From: Actinoplanes sp. NBRC 103695
GTDB lineage: Bacteria; Actinomycetota; Actinomycetes; Mycobacteriales; Micromonosporaceae
Assembly: GCF_030269485.1 (NCBI RefSeq)
Contig: NZ_BSTL01000004.1
Location: 186,001 to 250,000, forward strand
Direction: 5' to 3'
DNA: 64,000 bases
The notes beneath the pieces are model-generated. The model saw nothing but the letters and a program-made list of their open reading frames with translations. It made no database searches and was not told where the DNA came from. Shown here piece by piece: positions 40,981 through 48,568 of the stretch. The translations under genes and the position numbers were made by a program. Numbering within the stretch: position 1 is the first letter of the stretch; the number at the start of each line of letters is the position of its first letter.

Positions 40981-41340
40981 CCAAACCCACCCGCGCCGGG
41001 GCCGGCACAACGCCAGGCCCCGCCGTCAAGCCACCCCACCCGCGCGGGGCAGGCGCAGTGTCCAGGCCCCGCCGTGAAGTCACACTCGTTCGCCCGGTCC
41101 GGCGCAGCGTCCCGGTATCCGTCGTCAGGCCGCGCCCGTCCACGCGGGCCCGCACAGCGTCCCAGTACCGCCGTCGAGCCTCGCCCGCCTGCGCGGGCTG
41201 GCGCAGAGTCTTGGTCCCCGCCGTCGAGCCTCGCCCGCCTGCGCGGGCTGGCGCGGGCTGGCGCGGCGATCCGGTCCTCGTCGCCTAGCCATACCCGTCC
41301 GCGCCGGCGGGCACAGCGTCCCGGCCCGCACGATTGACCC
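40981..41340. repeat. Degenerate 50-bp hairpin repeat array
   Basis: About seven imperfect units of 50 bp run from the SulP stop codon into the end of the XRE gene. The best pair (36 identical bases) is at 41169-41204 and 41219-41254. Most units keep GCCGTC...CCCGCC-TGC-GCGGGC, where CCCGC and GCGGG can pair, so each unit could form a hairpin. It may act as a convergent terminator zone; no protein is indicated. Confidence 0.75.
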
Positions 41341-41815
41341 GCCACCAGTATTCCGGCATAGGCGGCGGCGCCACATGCCGATACTTGGCCACACGCACTT
41401 CCCACTGACTACGCCGCCGCCGAACATCCCGCCATTCCCGATCCCGATGAAACGTCTCCGGCGGCCGGCTAAGCCCATAGACGTCCCCCCACCACTCACC
41501 TGGATCCGGATCCAGAATCGTGTCCAGATGACTCGGATACCGCCGTTCCGCCCCGTCCCGAGTGTCATCCCAGTCATCCATCGGCAGCACGACCCGCCCT
41601 TGCGCATCCACAACGACAAGCGAAAGCCCCGCAACCTCCATGAGGCGCAACAGCACAGCCAGGCTGGGCGCCAAACTGCCCGACTCGATCCGCCCGACAC
41701 ACCCGGCCGAAACCCGCCCAGCCGCGGCCATCTCCCGCTGACTGCAGTCCGCGATCCGCCGAGCCCGCCGCACCAGCCCAGCCGCCGGAAACCCGCCACC
41801 TCTCCGCTCCGTCAT
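41285..41815 (-). CDS. XRE-family HTH protein
   Basis: Cytoplasmic protein of 176 residues. Residues 12-65 are an XRE/Cro-type HTH (AAGLVRRARRIADCSQREMAAAGRVSAGCVGRIESGSLAPSLAVLLRLMEVAGLSLVVV). The rest is polar and ends with a Trp/Arg-rich tail (WEVRVAKYRHVAPPPMPEYWWRVNRAGRD), without a known domain. It is likely a transcription factor. ATG 41815 is chosen; the longer frame to 42070 would run through copy F of the dispersed repeat and is not credible. The 3' end lies in the hairpin repeat array, so the last codons derive from it. Confidence 0.8.
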   Translation of the reverse strand: MTERRGGGFPAAGLVRRARRIADCSQREMAAAGRVSAGCVGRIESGSLAPSLAVLLRLMEVAGLSLVVVDAQGRVVLPMDDWDDTRDGAERRYPSHLDTILDPDPGEWWGDVYGLSRPPETFHRDREWRDVRRRRSQWEVRVAKYRHVAPPPMPEYWWRVNRAGRDAVPAGADGYG

Positions 41816-41917
41816 GGCAGCGACAGTGACAGAAACGCCCTGCCTGCCGCCGCTCCCCTGTGGACAACCGCCACCCCCCGCCCCGTTGTGGAAAACCCAC
41901 CCCTGTTCCCGGCACCC

Positions 41918-42029
41918 CTTTGCTCTGCTTACACATACGCACCACCGAGGCTGTGCGCGACCACCAAGGCCGCAGGGCTGCCACGCGCTGTCCGGCGCAA
42001 ATGCGGTGCTTCCCATTTGTAAGCAGAGC
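41918..42029. repeat. Second inverted pair of the dispersed repeat (copies F and G)
   Basis: The left end is CTTTGCTCTGCTTAC then ACATACGCACC (41918-41943). The right end is GGTGCTTCCCATTT then GTAAGCAGAGC (42005-42029), degenerate after AGAGC. The two-ended plan equals that of the copy at 27642-27736, with a longer middle of about 60 GC-rich bases. It is downstream of nothing and upstream of the XRE gene. Confidence 0.85.
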
Positions 42030-42138
42030 CGGAACGGGTTCGTCTCGTCGTTCGGGCGGCGGGTTGTCACTCAGAGCGATGCAGGCGACATGGCGCCGCG
42101 GTTTGACCCAGTGAATCGTCGCAGGCCAGCGGCCGTGT

Positions 42139-42162
42139 TGCGTATGTGTAAGCAGAGCAAAG
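42139..42162 (+). repeat. Dispersed repeat, copy H
   Basis: TGCGTATGT followed by GTAAGCAGAGCAAAG. It is a third copy within 250 bases of the F/G pair, in the plus orientation, and then reads GGGATGG. Confidence 0.85.
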
Positions 42163-42885
42163 GGATGGTGAGGTGAGGTTGCGGGCGGACGGGCGCTCAC
42201 GGGGAGTGCGGGGTGCTGGAGTCGGTGTGGGGGCATTGAGGTCGGTTGGATGACCGTGCGGCGGCTCTGTGAGGTGCATGACCCATGCGGTGGGCGTCGC
42301 CATGAGGGGGTGAGCGTGTCCGCTGCGGAGGACTGTGGGGTGATGCTGGCGCGGGGCGGATGTTGGATCTGGGATGACGGGCGGCCTGGGATGGGCTCAG
42401 CCCACGCTGAAAGAGCGGCGCTGTGGTCGTGGGTGCCAGGGCCGTCGTGTGGGGACAGGTCGGATCGCGTTGCTCGGCGATGTGGCGGTACAGGCCGTGT
42501 GCGGCGTCGCCTGTGGCCAGGTTCTGGATCTGGATCTGGATCTGGATGTTCAGGATCCAGGAGATCGCCGCCGAGCTCGCCGTGCGGCCGATTTCGGCTG
42601 TACGCCGTTGAAGAAGGCGGTCAGGCCGGTGCTGATGCTGAGGCTACGAAGGCGGTATGTGACCGGGAGGCCTGCTGCGGTCGGGGACGGGACCAAGCTT
42701 TGGGGAATGCTGCGCGGGGCGGTCGGAGCCGGTGTCGACGTCGCCGCATTTGCGTATGTTCGGGTCCTGGGCGGCTGATAGCTCGGTGACGCGAGAGGAT
42801 CGGCTCGGCGATCCGTGGCGGGAACGCTGGAGGCGCTTGGTGGGTCTGGACCTGGCCGCTGGATCTGGCTCTCGCGGAGGGTCTG
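42163..42885. other. Unassigned 720-bp stretch
   Basis: No gene is recognised between copy H and the amino-acid ABC ATPase stop. The plus strand has an open frame (42374-42778) of about 134 residues with a hexanucleotide run (CTGGAT about four times near 42524-42548, encoding Leu-Asp repeats) and otherwise no family likeness. The GC bias by codon position is weak. It may be a decayed gene. Confidence 0.5.
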
Positions 42886-43626
42886 TCAGGCGCCCGGGTG
42901 CAGGATGCGCTGGAGGAAAGTGCGGGTTCGGTCGTGTTGGGGGTTGGTCAGGACCTCGGCGGGTGGGCCGGTTTCGACTACTCGGCCGTCGTCCATGAAG
43001 ACGACACGGGTTGCCACGTCTCGGGCGAAGGACATCTCGTGGGTCACCACGATCATGGTCATGCCCTCGTCGGCCAGTTTGCGCATGACCGCCAGGACGT
43101 CGCCTACCAGTTCGGGGTCCAGGGCTGAAGTCGGCTCGTCGAAGAGCATCAGGCCGGGGTGCATGGCCAAAGCCCGGGCGATCGCCACTCGTTGCTGCTG
43201 GCCGCCGGAAAGTTGGGCGGGGTAGGCGCGGGAACGCTCGGCCAGGCCCACGCGGGCCAGCTGGGAACCTGCCTCCTTCTCCGCGGCGGAGCGGGAACGG
43301 CGCAGGACGCGGCGCTGGGCGACGGTGATGTTGCCCAGGACGGTCAGGTGGGGGAAGAGGTTGAACTGCTGGAAGACCATGCCGATGCGGCGGCGGGCCG
43401 CGTCCAGGTCGGTGTCGGGGTCGGTCAGCTCGACGTCGTCGACCTGGATGGTGCCCGACGTTGCCGACTCCAGAGCGTTGACGCAGCGCAGCAAGGTGGA
43501 CTTGCCTGAGCCGGACGGGCCGACCAGGCAGACGACCTCGCCGGCCGCCACGTCCAGGTCGATGCCGCGCAGGACCTCGTGGTCGCCGAAGGACTTGTGC
43601 AGGTCGCGGATGCGGACCGTCGACAC
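42886..43626 (-). CDS. Polar amino acid ABC transporter ATP-binding protein
   Basis: GlnQ-like ATPase of 246 residues. Walker A VGPSGSGKST, Q-loop IGMVFQQFNLFPHLTVLGNI, signature AQLSGGQQQRVAIARAL, Walker B LMLFDEPTSALDPE and the H-loop VTHEMSFARDV are all present, and FPHLTVLGNI plus the ALDPE string place it among polar amino acid importers. It starts at GTG 43626, 4 bases after the permease stop, and completes a three-gene importer with the permease and binding protein. It powers uptake with ATP. Confidence 0.93.
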   Translation of the reverse strand: MSTVRIRDLHKSFGDHEVLRGIDLDVAAGEVVCLVGPSGSGKSTLLRCVNALESATSGTIQVDDVELTDPDTDLDAARRRIGMVFQQFNLFPHLTVLGNITVAQRRVLRRSRSAAEKEAGSQLARVGLAERSRAYPAQLSGGQQQRVAIARALAMHPGLMLFDEPTSALDPELVGDVLAVMRKLADEGMTMIVVTHEMSFARDVATRVVFMDDGRVVETGPPAEVLTNPQHDRTRTFLQRILHPGA

Positions 43627-43630
43627 GCGG

Positions 43631-44419
43631 TCACCTTCCCCTGGAGGTGCGGCGCTCCAAGGCGCGCACCAGTTGTGACAGCGGCAGCGTGATGACCAGG
43701 TAGAGCAGGCCCGCCACCACCAACGGGGTCGCGTTGACCTCCTGGTTGAGGGCGTCGCCGGCGTACTTCGTCAGCTCGATCGTGCCCGCGGTGACGCCCA
43801 GGACGTACACCAGGCTCGTGTCCTTGGTCAGGCTGACGAACTCGTTGGTCAGCGGCGGCAGGACGATGCGCAAGGCCTGCGGCAGGACGATGAAGACCAT
43901 GGATCGAGGGGCGGACATGCCCAGCGAGCGCGCGGCCTCCGACTGGCCCCGGGGAACGGCCTGGATGCCCGCGCGCAGCGTCTCGGCCGTGTACGCCGCC
44001 GCGGTGGCGCCCAGGCCGAGCGTCACCGAGCCGTACAGGCCGCCGGGGATCTCGCGGTCGGGGAACGCCAGCGGGATGCCGTAGCCGACCAGGAACAGGA
44101 CCAGCAGGGCGGGCAGGCCGCGGAAGACCTCGATGTACGCGGTGGCGAACCAGCGGTACGGCGCGACCGGACTCAGCCGCGCCAGCGCCAGCGCCAAGCC
44201 GGCGATCAGGCCGAACGCGAACGCCAGGATCGTGTAGATGATGGTGTTCAGCAGGGCCGTGGTGACCACGCCGGGGAACATGCCGGCGGCGACGTCGGGG
44301 CGCAGGAACGAGTCGGCCAGCCGGCCCCAGTCGGCGGCCACGGCCACCACGAGCAGAACGGCGACGAAGATGGCGTATGCGGCGCCTCGCGTGAGGCGCC
44401 GCCGGGTCCGGAGTCTCAC
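43631..44419 (-). CDS. Polar amino acid ABC transporter permease
   Basis: Membrane subunit of 262 residues of the HisMQ/GlnP family. It has about five helices, and the coupling loop reads EAARSLGMSAPRSMVFIVLPQALR with AYIEVFRGLPALLVLFLVGYG before it, the hallmark of the His/Glu/Gln branch. GTG 44419 overlaps the binding-protein stop in the GTGA pattern, so translation is coupled. Longer frames upstream run antisense-like through the binding protein and are rejected. Confidence 0.92.
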   Translation of the reverse strand: MRLRTRRRLTRGAAYAIFVAVLLVVAVAADWGRLADSFLRPDVAAGMFPGVVTTALLNTIIYTILAFAFGLIAGLALALARLSPVAPYRWFATAYIEVFRGLPALLVLFLVGYGIPLAFPDREIPGGLYGSVTLGLGATAAAYTAETLRAGIQAVPRGQSEAARSLGMSAPRSMVFIVLPQALRIVLPPLTNEFVSLTKDTSLVYVLGVTAGTIELTKYAGDALNQEVNATPLVVAGLLYLVITLPLSQLVRALERRTSRGR

Positions 44420-45219
44420 GAGGTCGGCTTCGGGCCGATCCACTCGGTGTAGATCTTGTCGTAGGTGCCGTCGGACTTCGCGGCCGCGAGCACGTCGTTG
44501 ACCGCCTTCAGGAGGTCGGCGTTGCCCTTCTTGACCGCGAACCCGTATTGCTCGCCGGTGTCGAAACCGGTCGGTACCTCGACCTTGCCGGGGTTCTTCT
44601 TCAGGTAGTCGTTCCACACGGGCAGGTCACCGACGGCCGCCTCGATCTGCCCGGTGGTCAGTGCCTGCTGCTCGGAGCCGAGGTCCTTGTACGAGACCAC
44701 CTCGACGTCCAGCTTGTCCTTGGCGACCTGCTCCTTCACATACGCCTCACCGGTGGTGTCGCCCTGCACCCCGAGCCGCTTGCCCTTGAGATCGGCCAAC
44801 GATTTGTACGGCTTTCCGGTGAGCACAACGAGCGCCTGGGTGGCGTCGAAGTAGGGATCGGCGAAGTCGAGCACCTTCTTGCGCTCGTCGGTGATGGTCA
44901 TGCCGGCCGCCGCGATGTCGCATTTGCCGGTGTTGAGGTCCTGCCCGGACTTGATGCCCTCGAACGGGGTGTCGACGATCTCCTGGGTCACGCCCAGCTT
45001 CTTGGCCACCAGGTCGACCAGCGCGACGTCGAAGCCGACCACCTTGCCGGACGCGTCCTTGGACTGGAACGGTGCGTAGGGGAGGTGGGTGCAGGTGGTG
45101 ATCGCCCCGGATTTCACCAGGGTGACACCCCCGGACTCACCGCTCGTGTCTTCCTTGGCGCAGCCGGCCGAGATCAGGAGGACCGCGGCCGCAGCTGCGG
45201 GAAGAAAGTATCGACGCAT
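44416..45219 (-). CDS. Amino acid ABC transporter substrate-binding lipoprotein
   Basis: Membrane-anchored receptor of 267 residues. Lipobox ISAGC ends the signal peptide. It is an SBP_bac_3 protein: LPYAPFQSKDASGKVVGFDV, DIAAAGMTITDERKKVLDFA, DPYFDATQALVVLTGKPYKSLADLKGKRLG. The DIAAAGMTIT strand and R in ITDERKKV are the alpha-carboxylate site of this family. The ligand is a polar amino acid, probably Glu, Gln or Asp. The gene comes first in the importer operon. Confidence 0.93.
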   Translation of the reverse strand: MRRYFLPAAAAAVLLISAGCAKEDTSGESGGVTLVKSGAITTCTHLPYAPFQSKDASGKVVGFDVALVDLVAKKLGVTQEIVDTPFEGIKSGQDLNTGKCDIAAAGMTITDERKKVLDFADPYFDATQALVVLTGKPYKSLADLKGKRLGVQGDTTGEAYVKEQVAKDKLDVEVVSYKDLGSEQQALTTGQIEAAVGDLPVWNDYLKKNPGKVEVPTGFDTGEQYGFAVKKGNADLLKAVNDVLAAAKSDGTYDKIYTEWIGPKPTS

Positions 45220-45226
45220 CTGATCA

Positions 45227-45245
45227 CCCTACCGATCGGATAGGG
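45227..45245. promoter_or_regulatory. Near-palindrome at the start of the amino acid importer
   Basis: CCCTA, CCGATCGG, A, TAGGG: an inverted repeat with one extra A, ending 8 bases before the importer start. It may be an operator or part of the promoter; on the minus strand TAGGGT could serve as a -10 box of a leader-poor transcript. Both readings are inferred. Confidence 0.3.
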
Positions 45246-45246
45246 A

Positions 45247-45276
45247 TTCCGGGGGTGGCCGGAGCCACCCCCGGAA
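45247..45276 (-). terminator. Terminator of the alpha-glucan operon
   Basis: TTCCGGGGGTGGC and GCCACCCCCGGAA are exact 13-bp arms around CGGA. The stem begins 6 bases after the GH87 stop at 45283. It should separate the GH87 operon from the amino acid importer on the same strand. Confidence 0.85.
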
Positions 45277-45282
45277 CACGAT

Positions 45283-48200
45283 TCAGTTGCGGTTGATCGT
45301 GAAGGTGGACGTGGTGTTCTCGATGTCGCGCCAGTTGTCGGAGAGACGCAGCCCGGTGAAGGTGGCCGACCCGACTGCCGGGCCCTGACCCTGCTCGGGC
45401 AGCGGGTTCACCCAGATGCCGAAGCCCGACTTGGCGTCGAACTCGTCACCGCTCTTCTGCGCCCCGCTGATCGAGATGTTGGTGAACACGGTGTCGGTGA
45501 TCGGCTGCAGCGGCGTGCTCGGGTTCGAGTACTTGGTCTGGAACATGATGCCGCTGTAGGTCGGGTCGACGATGTCGACGTTGCTGATCCGGATGCCCCG
45601 GAACTCCTTCTCCCCGCTGTGCGCCCACAGCGCGGGGAAGGTCTGCTGGCCCCAGAAGTGCCCGCCGGCCCGGACGATCGAGATGTTGTCGAAGTTCGTC
45701 GTCGGCGTGGACCCGAAGCCGAGCATCGGGATGCCGAAGTCGATCGACGCGATCGTCACGCCCGAGTAGACCAGGGTGTCCGCGATGTAGATGTTCTTGA
45801 ACGTGTTGCCCTGGCCGCCGTAGACCGCCAGGCCCGCCGCCCGCCAGGTGAGCGTGCTGGTCAGGTTCTGGAAGACGTTGCCGGTCTGCTGCTGGTTGTT
45901 CGAGTCGATCGCGGCGAACAGCGCGAAGCTGTCGTCCCCGGTGGCCCGGGCGTCGACGTTGTCGATCAGGTTGCCGGTGCTGCCGTTGGTCATGTTGATG
46001 CCGTCGGCGAACATGTTCCGGATCCGGGAGTTCTTCACCACCATGTTGTCGACGTTGGCGCCCCAGTAGAGGCACATCTGATGTTCGGTCCAGATGTTGT
46101 CGACCGTCATGCCGGCGACGTTGTTGAAGTCGAACACCTTGCCGGGGCCGTCCTGCCGGATCGTCCAGTTGCCGAAGAACCCGAAGTTCTTGAACGTCGA
46201 GCCGTTGGCCGAGGCCTCGGCCCGGAACCCGGCGTCGGTCTGCGCCTGGTCCTGCGGCGTGAAGAACCGGGTGTACCAGGGTCCGGTGCCGACGACCTGG
46301 ATGGCCCGGCCGTACACGTTGAACTTGCTGCTGGTGGTGTAGGTGCCGGTCGGCAGGTAGACGCCGGCCTTGCTGGTGTCCTGCCGGGCGGCGTCGAGCG
46401 CGTTCTGCACCGACTGGTGGTCGAACCCGGCGGGCACCACGTACGTCGACGGGTTGGGGTTGGCGATCGGGGCCACCTGCTCCGTGTTGATGAAGTCGAT
46501 GGTGATCGTGCCCGCGTTGCCGCCGTCCTTCTGCAGCTTGATCGCGCTGCCGGCCGGGAACGAGCCGGTCAGCATGATGTTCGCCTCGTCGTAGATGTGC
46601 CGCGGCCCGGTGCCGGAGTTCTGCGGCTCGTGCTCGGGCCCGTACAGCCACGCGAACTTCGAGGTCAGCGGCAGCGTCTTGTTGAGCGTGTTGTTCACGT
46701 AGACGTTGATCGAGCTGGTCGTGCCGTCCGGGATGGAGAACCGGGCGACCACCGTGTTGGTGGCGGCCTTGGTGGTCCACTGGACGTACGAGCCGGTGCT
46801 CGGCAGGGTCACCGCGCGCCGCCCGGACGCCTCGCCGGCGAGGTCGCCGACCCGCCGGTTGGCCGCGAGCACCTGCGCGCCGCCGCCGGTCTGGCCGTCC
46901 TCGGCCTCGTACATGTCGTACGGCATGTTGGCGCCGCGGCCCACGAAGAACGACCGCTCGCTGGTGTTGTTGGCCTGCTTGACGGGCAGCTCGTTGGCGT
47001 CGTCGGCGAGCACCACGCGAACCGTGTACTTGCCGTTGGCGGCCGTCCACGTGCCCAGGGTGAGGGCGGGCGAGGACGCGCCGGGCGCCAGCGTGCCGTT
47101 GTACGAGCCGGTCAGCGTCTGCACCGTGCCGCCGGACTCGTTGAGCAGGGTGAGCGTGACGCCGTGCGCGCCGCCGGCGGAGGCCGAGCTGCCCTGGTTC
47201 TGGATGGTCACGCTGAACGTCACGGTGTTGCCCGCCGACGGGTTGCTCGGCGACCAGTTGACGACCGACGCGACCAGGTCCGAGCTGGCCACCGGGGAGA
47301 CGGTCAGCGACGGACCGTCGAAGGAGTTGTTCGTGTCGTTCTGCTCGACGACGGTGTTCGCCTCGTCCACGACGGCCCGCAACGCGTACGTTCCCGCGTT
47401 CCGCGCCCCGATGTTGGCGGTCACCGTGCTGGAGGCGCCGGCCGCGAGCGCGCCGACGTTGGCGGTGCCGACCTTGGCCGTACCCAGATAGAAGTTGACG
47501 TTGCTGGCGGGCGACGCGGCGGAACCCGCGTTGCGGACCGTGGCCGACAGGGTGATCGCGTCGGTCTCGACCGGCGCCGACGGCGACGCGGTGAGCGCGG
47601 TGACGGTGAGGTCCGGGTTGGGCGCGGGCGTGCCGTAGATCTGGAACTCGGCGACCTGACCGCCGGGCGCGCCGGAGTTTCCGGTGAAGCTGAGCCGCAC
47701 GTCGGCCGCGGTGGCGCTGACCGGGATGGTGACGGTGTTGCCGGTGGCCGGGTTGAACGTGTACGTGGCCGAGCCGACCAGCGTGGTGAACGACGACGCG
47801 CTCTGCTCGCGCCCGAGCACCGAGAACGTCTGCGTCCGCTGTCCCCAGACCGGGTCCGGGTTGAGCTTCACGACGACCGACGACGTGCCGGCGTTGGCGC
47901 CCAGCTTGACGGTCAGCGTCGCCGGGTACGCGCCGCCCTCCCAGTAGGTGGCGGTGTTGTTGTCGTTGGCGTTGGCCGCGACGAAGTTCTGGGTCACCGA
48001 CGAGGCCTCGATGGCCTTGCCGATCGCCAGGTTGGTCCCGGGCGGCGGCGGCTCGGGGTCGGTGCCGCCGGTTCCGTAGACCTCGAGTTCGGACAGTTGC
48101 CCGGCCGGCCATCCGGTGTTGCCGGTGAAGGCCAGCCGGACATATCTGGCGGAAGAAGCCGCGAAGTCGATGGTCACGCTGTTGCCGGTGGAGGGGTTGA

Positions 48201-48561
48201 AGACATAGCCGGCGCTTGCCTTCAACGAGGAGAACGACGATCCGTTGGTGCTGCCCTGGATGGTCAGCGTCTGCGTGCGGGTGGCCCACGCAGCCGCCGG
48301 CGGCAGTTTCAGGATCGCCTGGTTGACCGTGGCGGTGGAGCCGAGGTCGACCTGCAGCCACTGCGGGAAGGCGTTGCTGCTGCTCTCCCAGTAGGACGAC
48401 GCGTTGCCGTCGCCGGCGTTGCCCGGCTGGTAGGCGTCGACGGAGCTGCTGGCGGTGAAGGTCTTGCCGGCGGCCAGGTTGGGGCCGGCGGCGTGGGCGG
48501 CGGAGGGGACGAGGAGGACGGCGGCGGCCGCGACCGAGGCCGCGACCAGGGAGCGGAACAT
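45283..48561 (-). CDS. Secreted GH87 alpha-1,3-glucanase with discoidin and CARDB modules
   Basis: Extracellular mutanase-type enzyme of 1092 residues. It has a signal peptide (1-25), two discoidin-like F5/8C domains (about 28-160 and 165-300), two CARDB-like Ig domains (about 305-530), a CBM6/CBM35-type module (about 535-670) and a GH87 beta-helix (about 690-1092). The catalytic Asp853 in FADGINM and Asp876-Asp877 in TGDDSFALF keep the spacing of Asp1067, Asp1090 and Asp1091 known from the Paenibacillus enzyme. It cleaves alpha-1,3-glucan of fungal walls or mutan. It is the last gene of the ABC-GH13 operon, 7 bases after the alpha-glucosidase. ATG 48561 follows GTAGG. Confidence 0.93.
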   Translation of the reverse strand: MFRSLVAASVAAAAVLLVPSAAHAAGPNLAAGKTFTASSSVDAYQPGNAGDGNASSYWESSSNAFPQWLQVDLGSTATVNQAILKLPPAAAWATRTQTLTIQGSTNGSSFSSLKASAGYVFNPSTGNSVTIDFAASSARYVRLAFTGNTGWPAGQLSELEVYGTGGTDPEPPPPGTNLAIGKAIEASSVTQNFVAANANDNNTATYWEGGAYPATLTVKLGANAGTSSVVVKLNPDPVWGQRTQTFSVLGREQSASSFTTLVGSATYTFNPATGNTVTIPVSATAADVRLSFTGNSGAPGGQVAEFQIYGTPAPNPDLTVTALTASPSAPVETDAITLSATVRNAGSAASPASNVNFYLGTAKVGTANVGALAAGASSTVTANIGARNAGTYALRAVVDEANTVVEQNDTNNSFDGPSLTVSPVASSDLVASVVNWSPSNPSAGNTVTFSVTIQNQGSSASAGGAHGVTLTLLNESGGTVQTLTGSYNGTLAPGASSPALTLGTWTAANGKYTVRVVLADDANELPVKQANNTSERSFFVGRGANMPYDMYEAEDGQTGGGAQVLAANRRVGDLAGEASGRRAVTLPSTGSYVQWTTKAATNTVVARFSIPDGTTSSINVYVNNTLNKTLPLTSKFAWLYGPEHEPQNSGTGPRHIYDEANIMLTGSFPAGSAIKLQKDGGNAGTITIDFINTEQVAPIANPNPSTYVVPAGFDHQSVQNALDAARQDTSKAGVYLPTGTYTTSSKFNVYGRAIQVVGTGPWYTRFFTPQDQAQTDAGFRAEASANGSTFKNFGFFGNWTIRQDGPGKVFDFNNVAGMTVDNIWTEHQMCLYWGANVDNMVVKNSRIRNMFADGINMTNGSTGNLIDNVDARATGDDSFALFAAIDSNNQQQTGNVFQNLTSTLTWRAAGLAVYGGQGNTFKNIYIADTLVYSGVTIASIDFGIPMLGFGSTPTTNFDNISIVRAGGHFWGQQTFPALWAHSGEKEFRGIRISNVDIVDPTYSGIMFQTKYSNPSTPLQPITDTVFTNISISGAQKSGDEFDAKSGFGIWVNPLPEQGQGPAVGSATFTGLRLSDNWRDIENTTSTFTINRN

Positions 48562-48568
48562 GGGGTAC

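Noticed and set aside
40981..41340. CRISPR array
   Set aside because: The units are adjacent and degenerate with no spacers of constant length, and no cas gene is near.
41816..42070. N-terminal extension of the XRE protein
   Set aside because: It runs through copy F of the dispersed repeat (the CVCVSRAKG-type translation) and has no conserved content.
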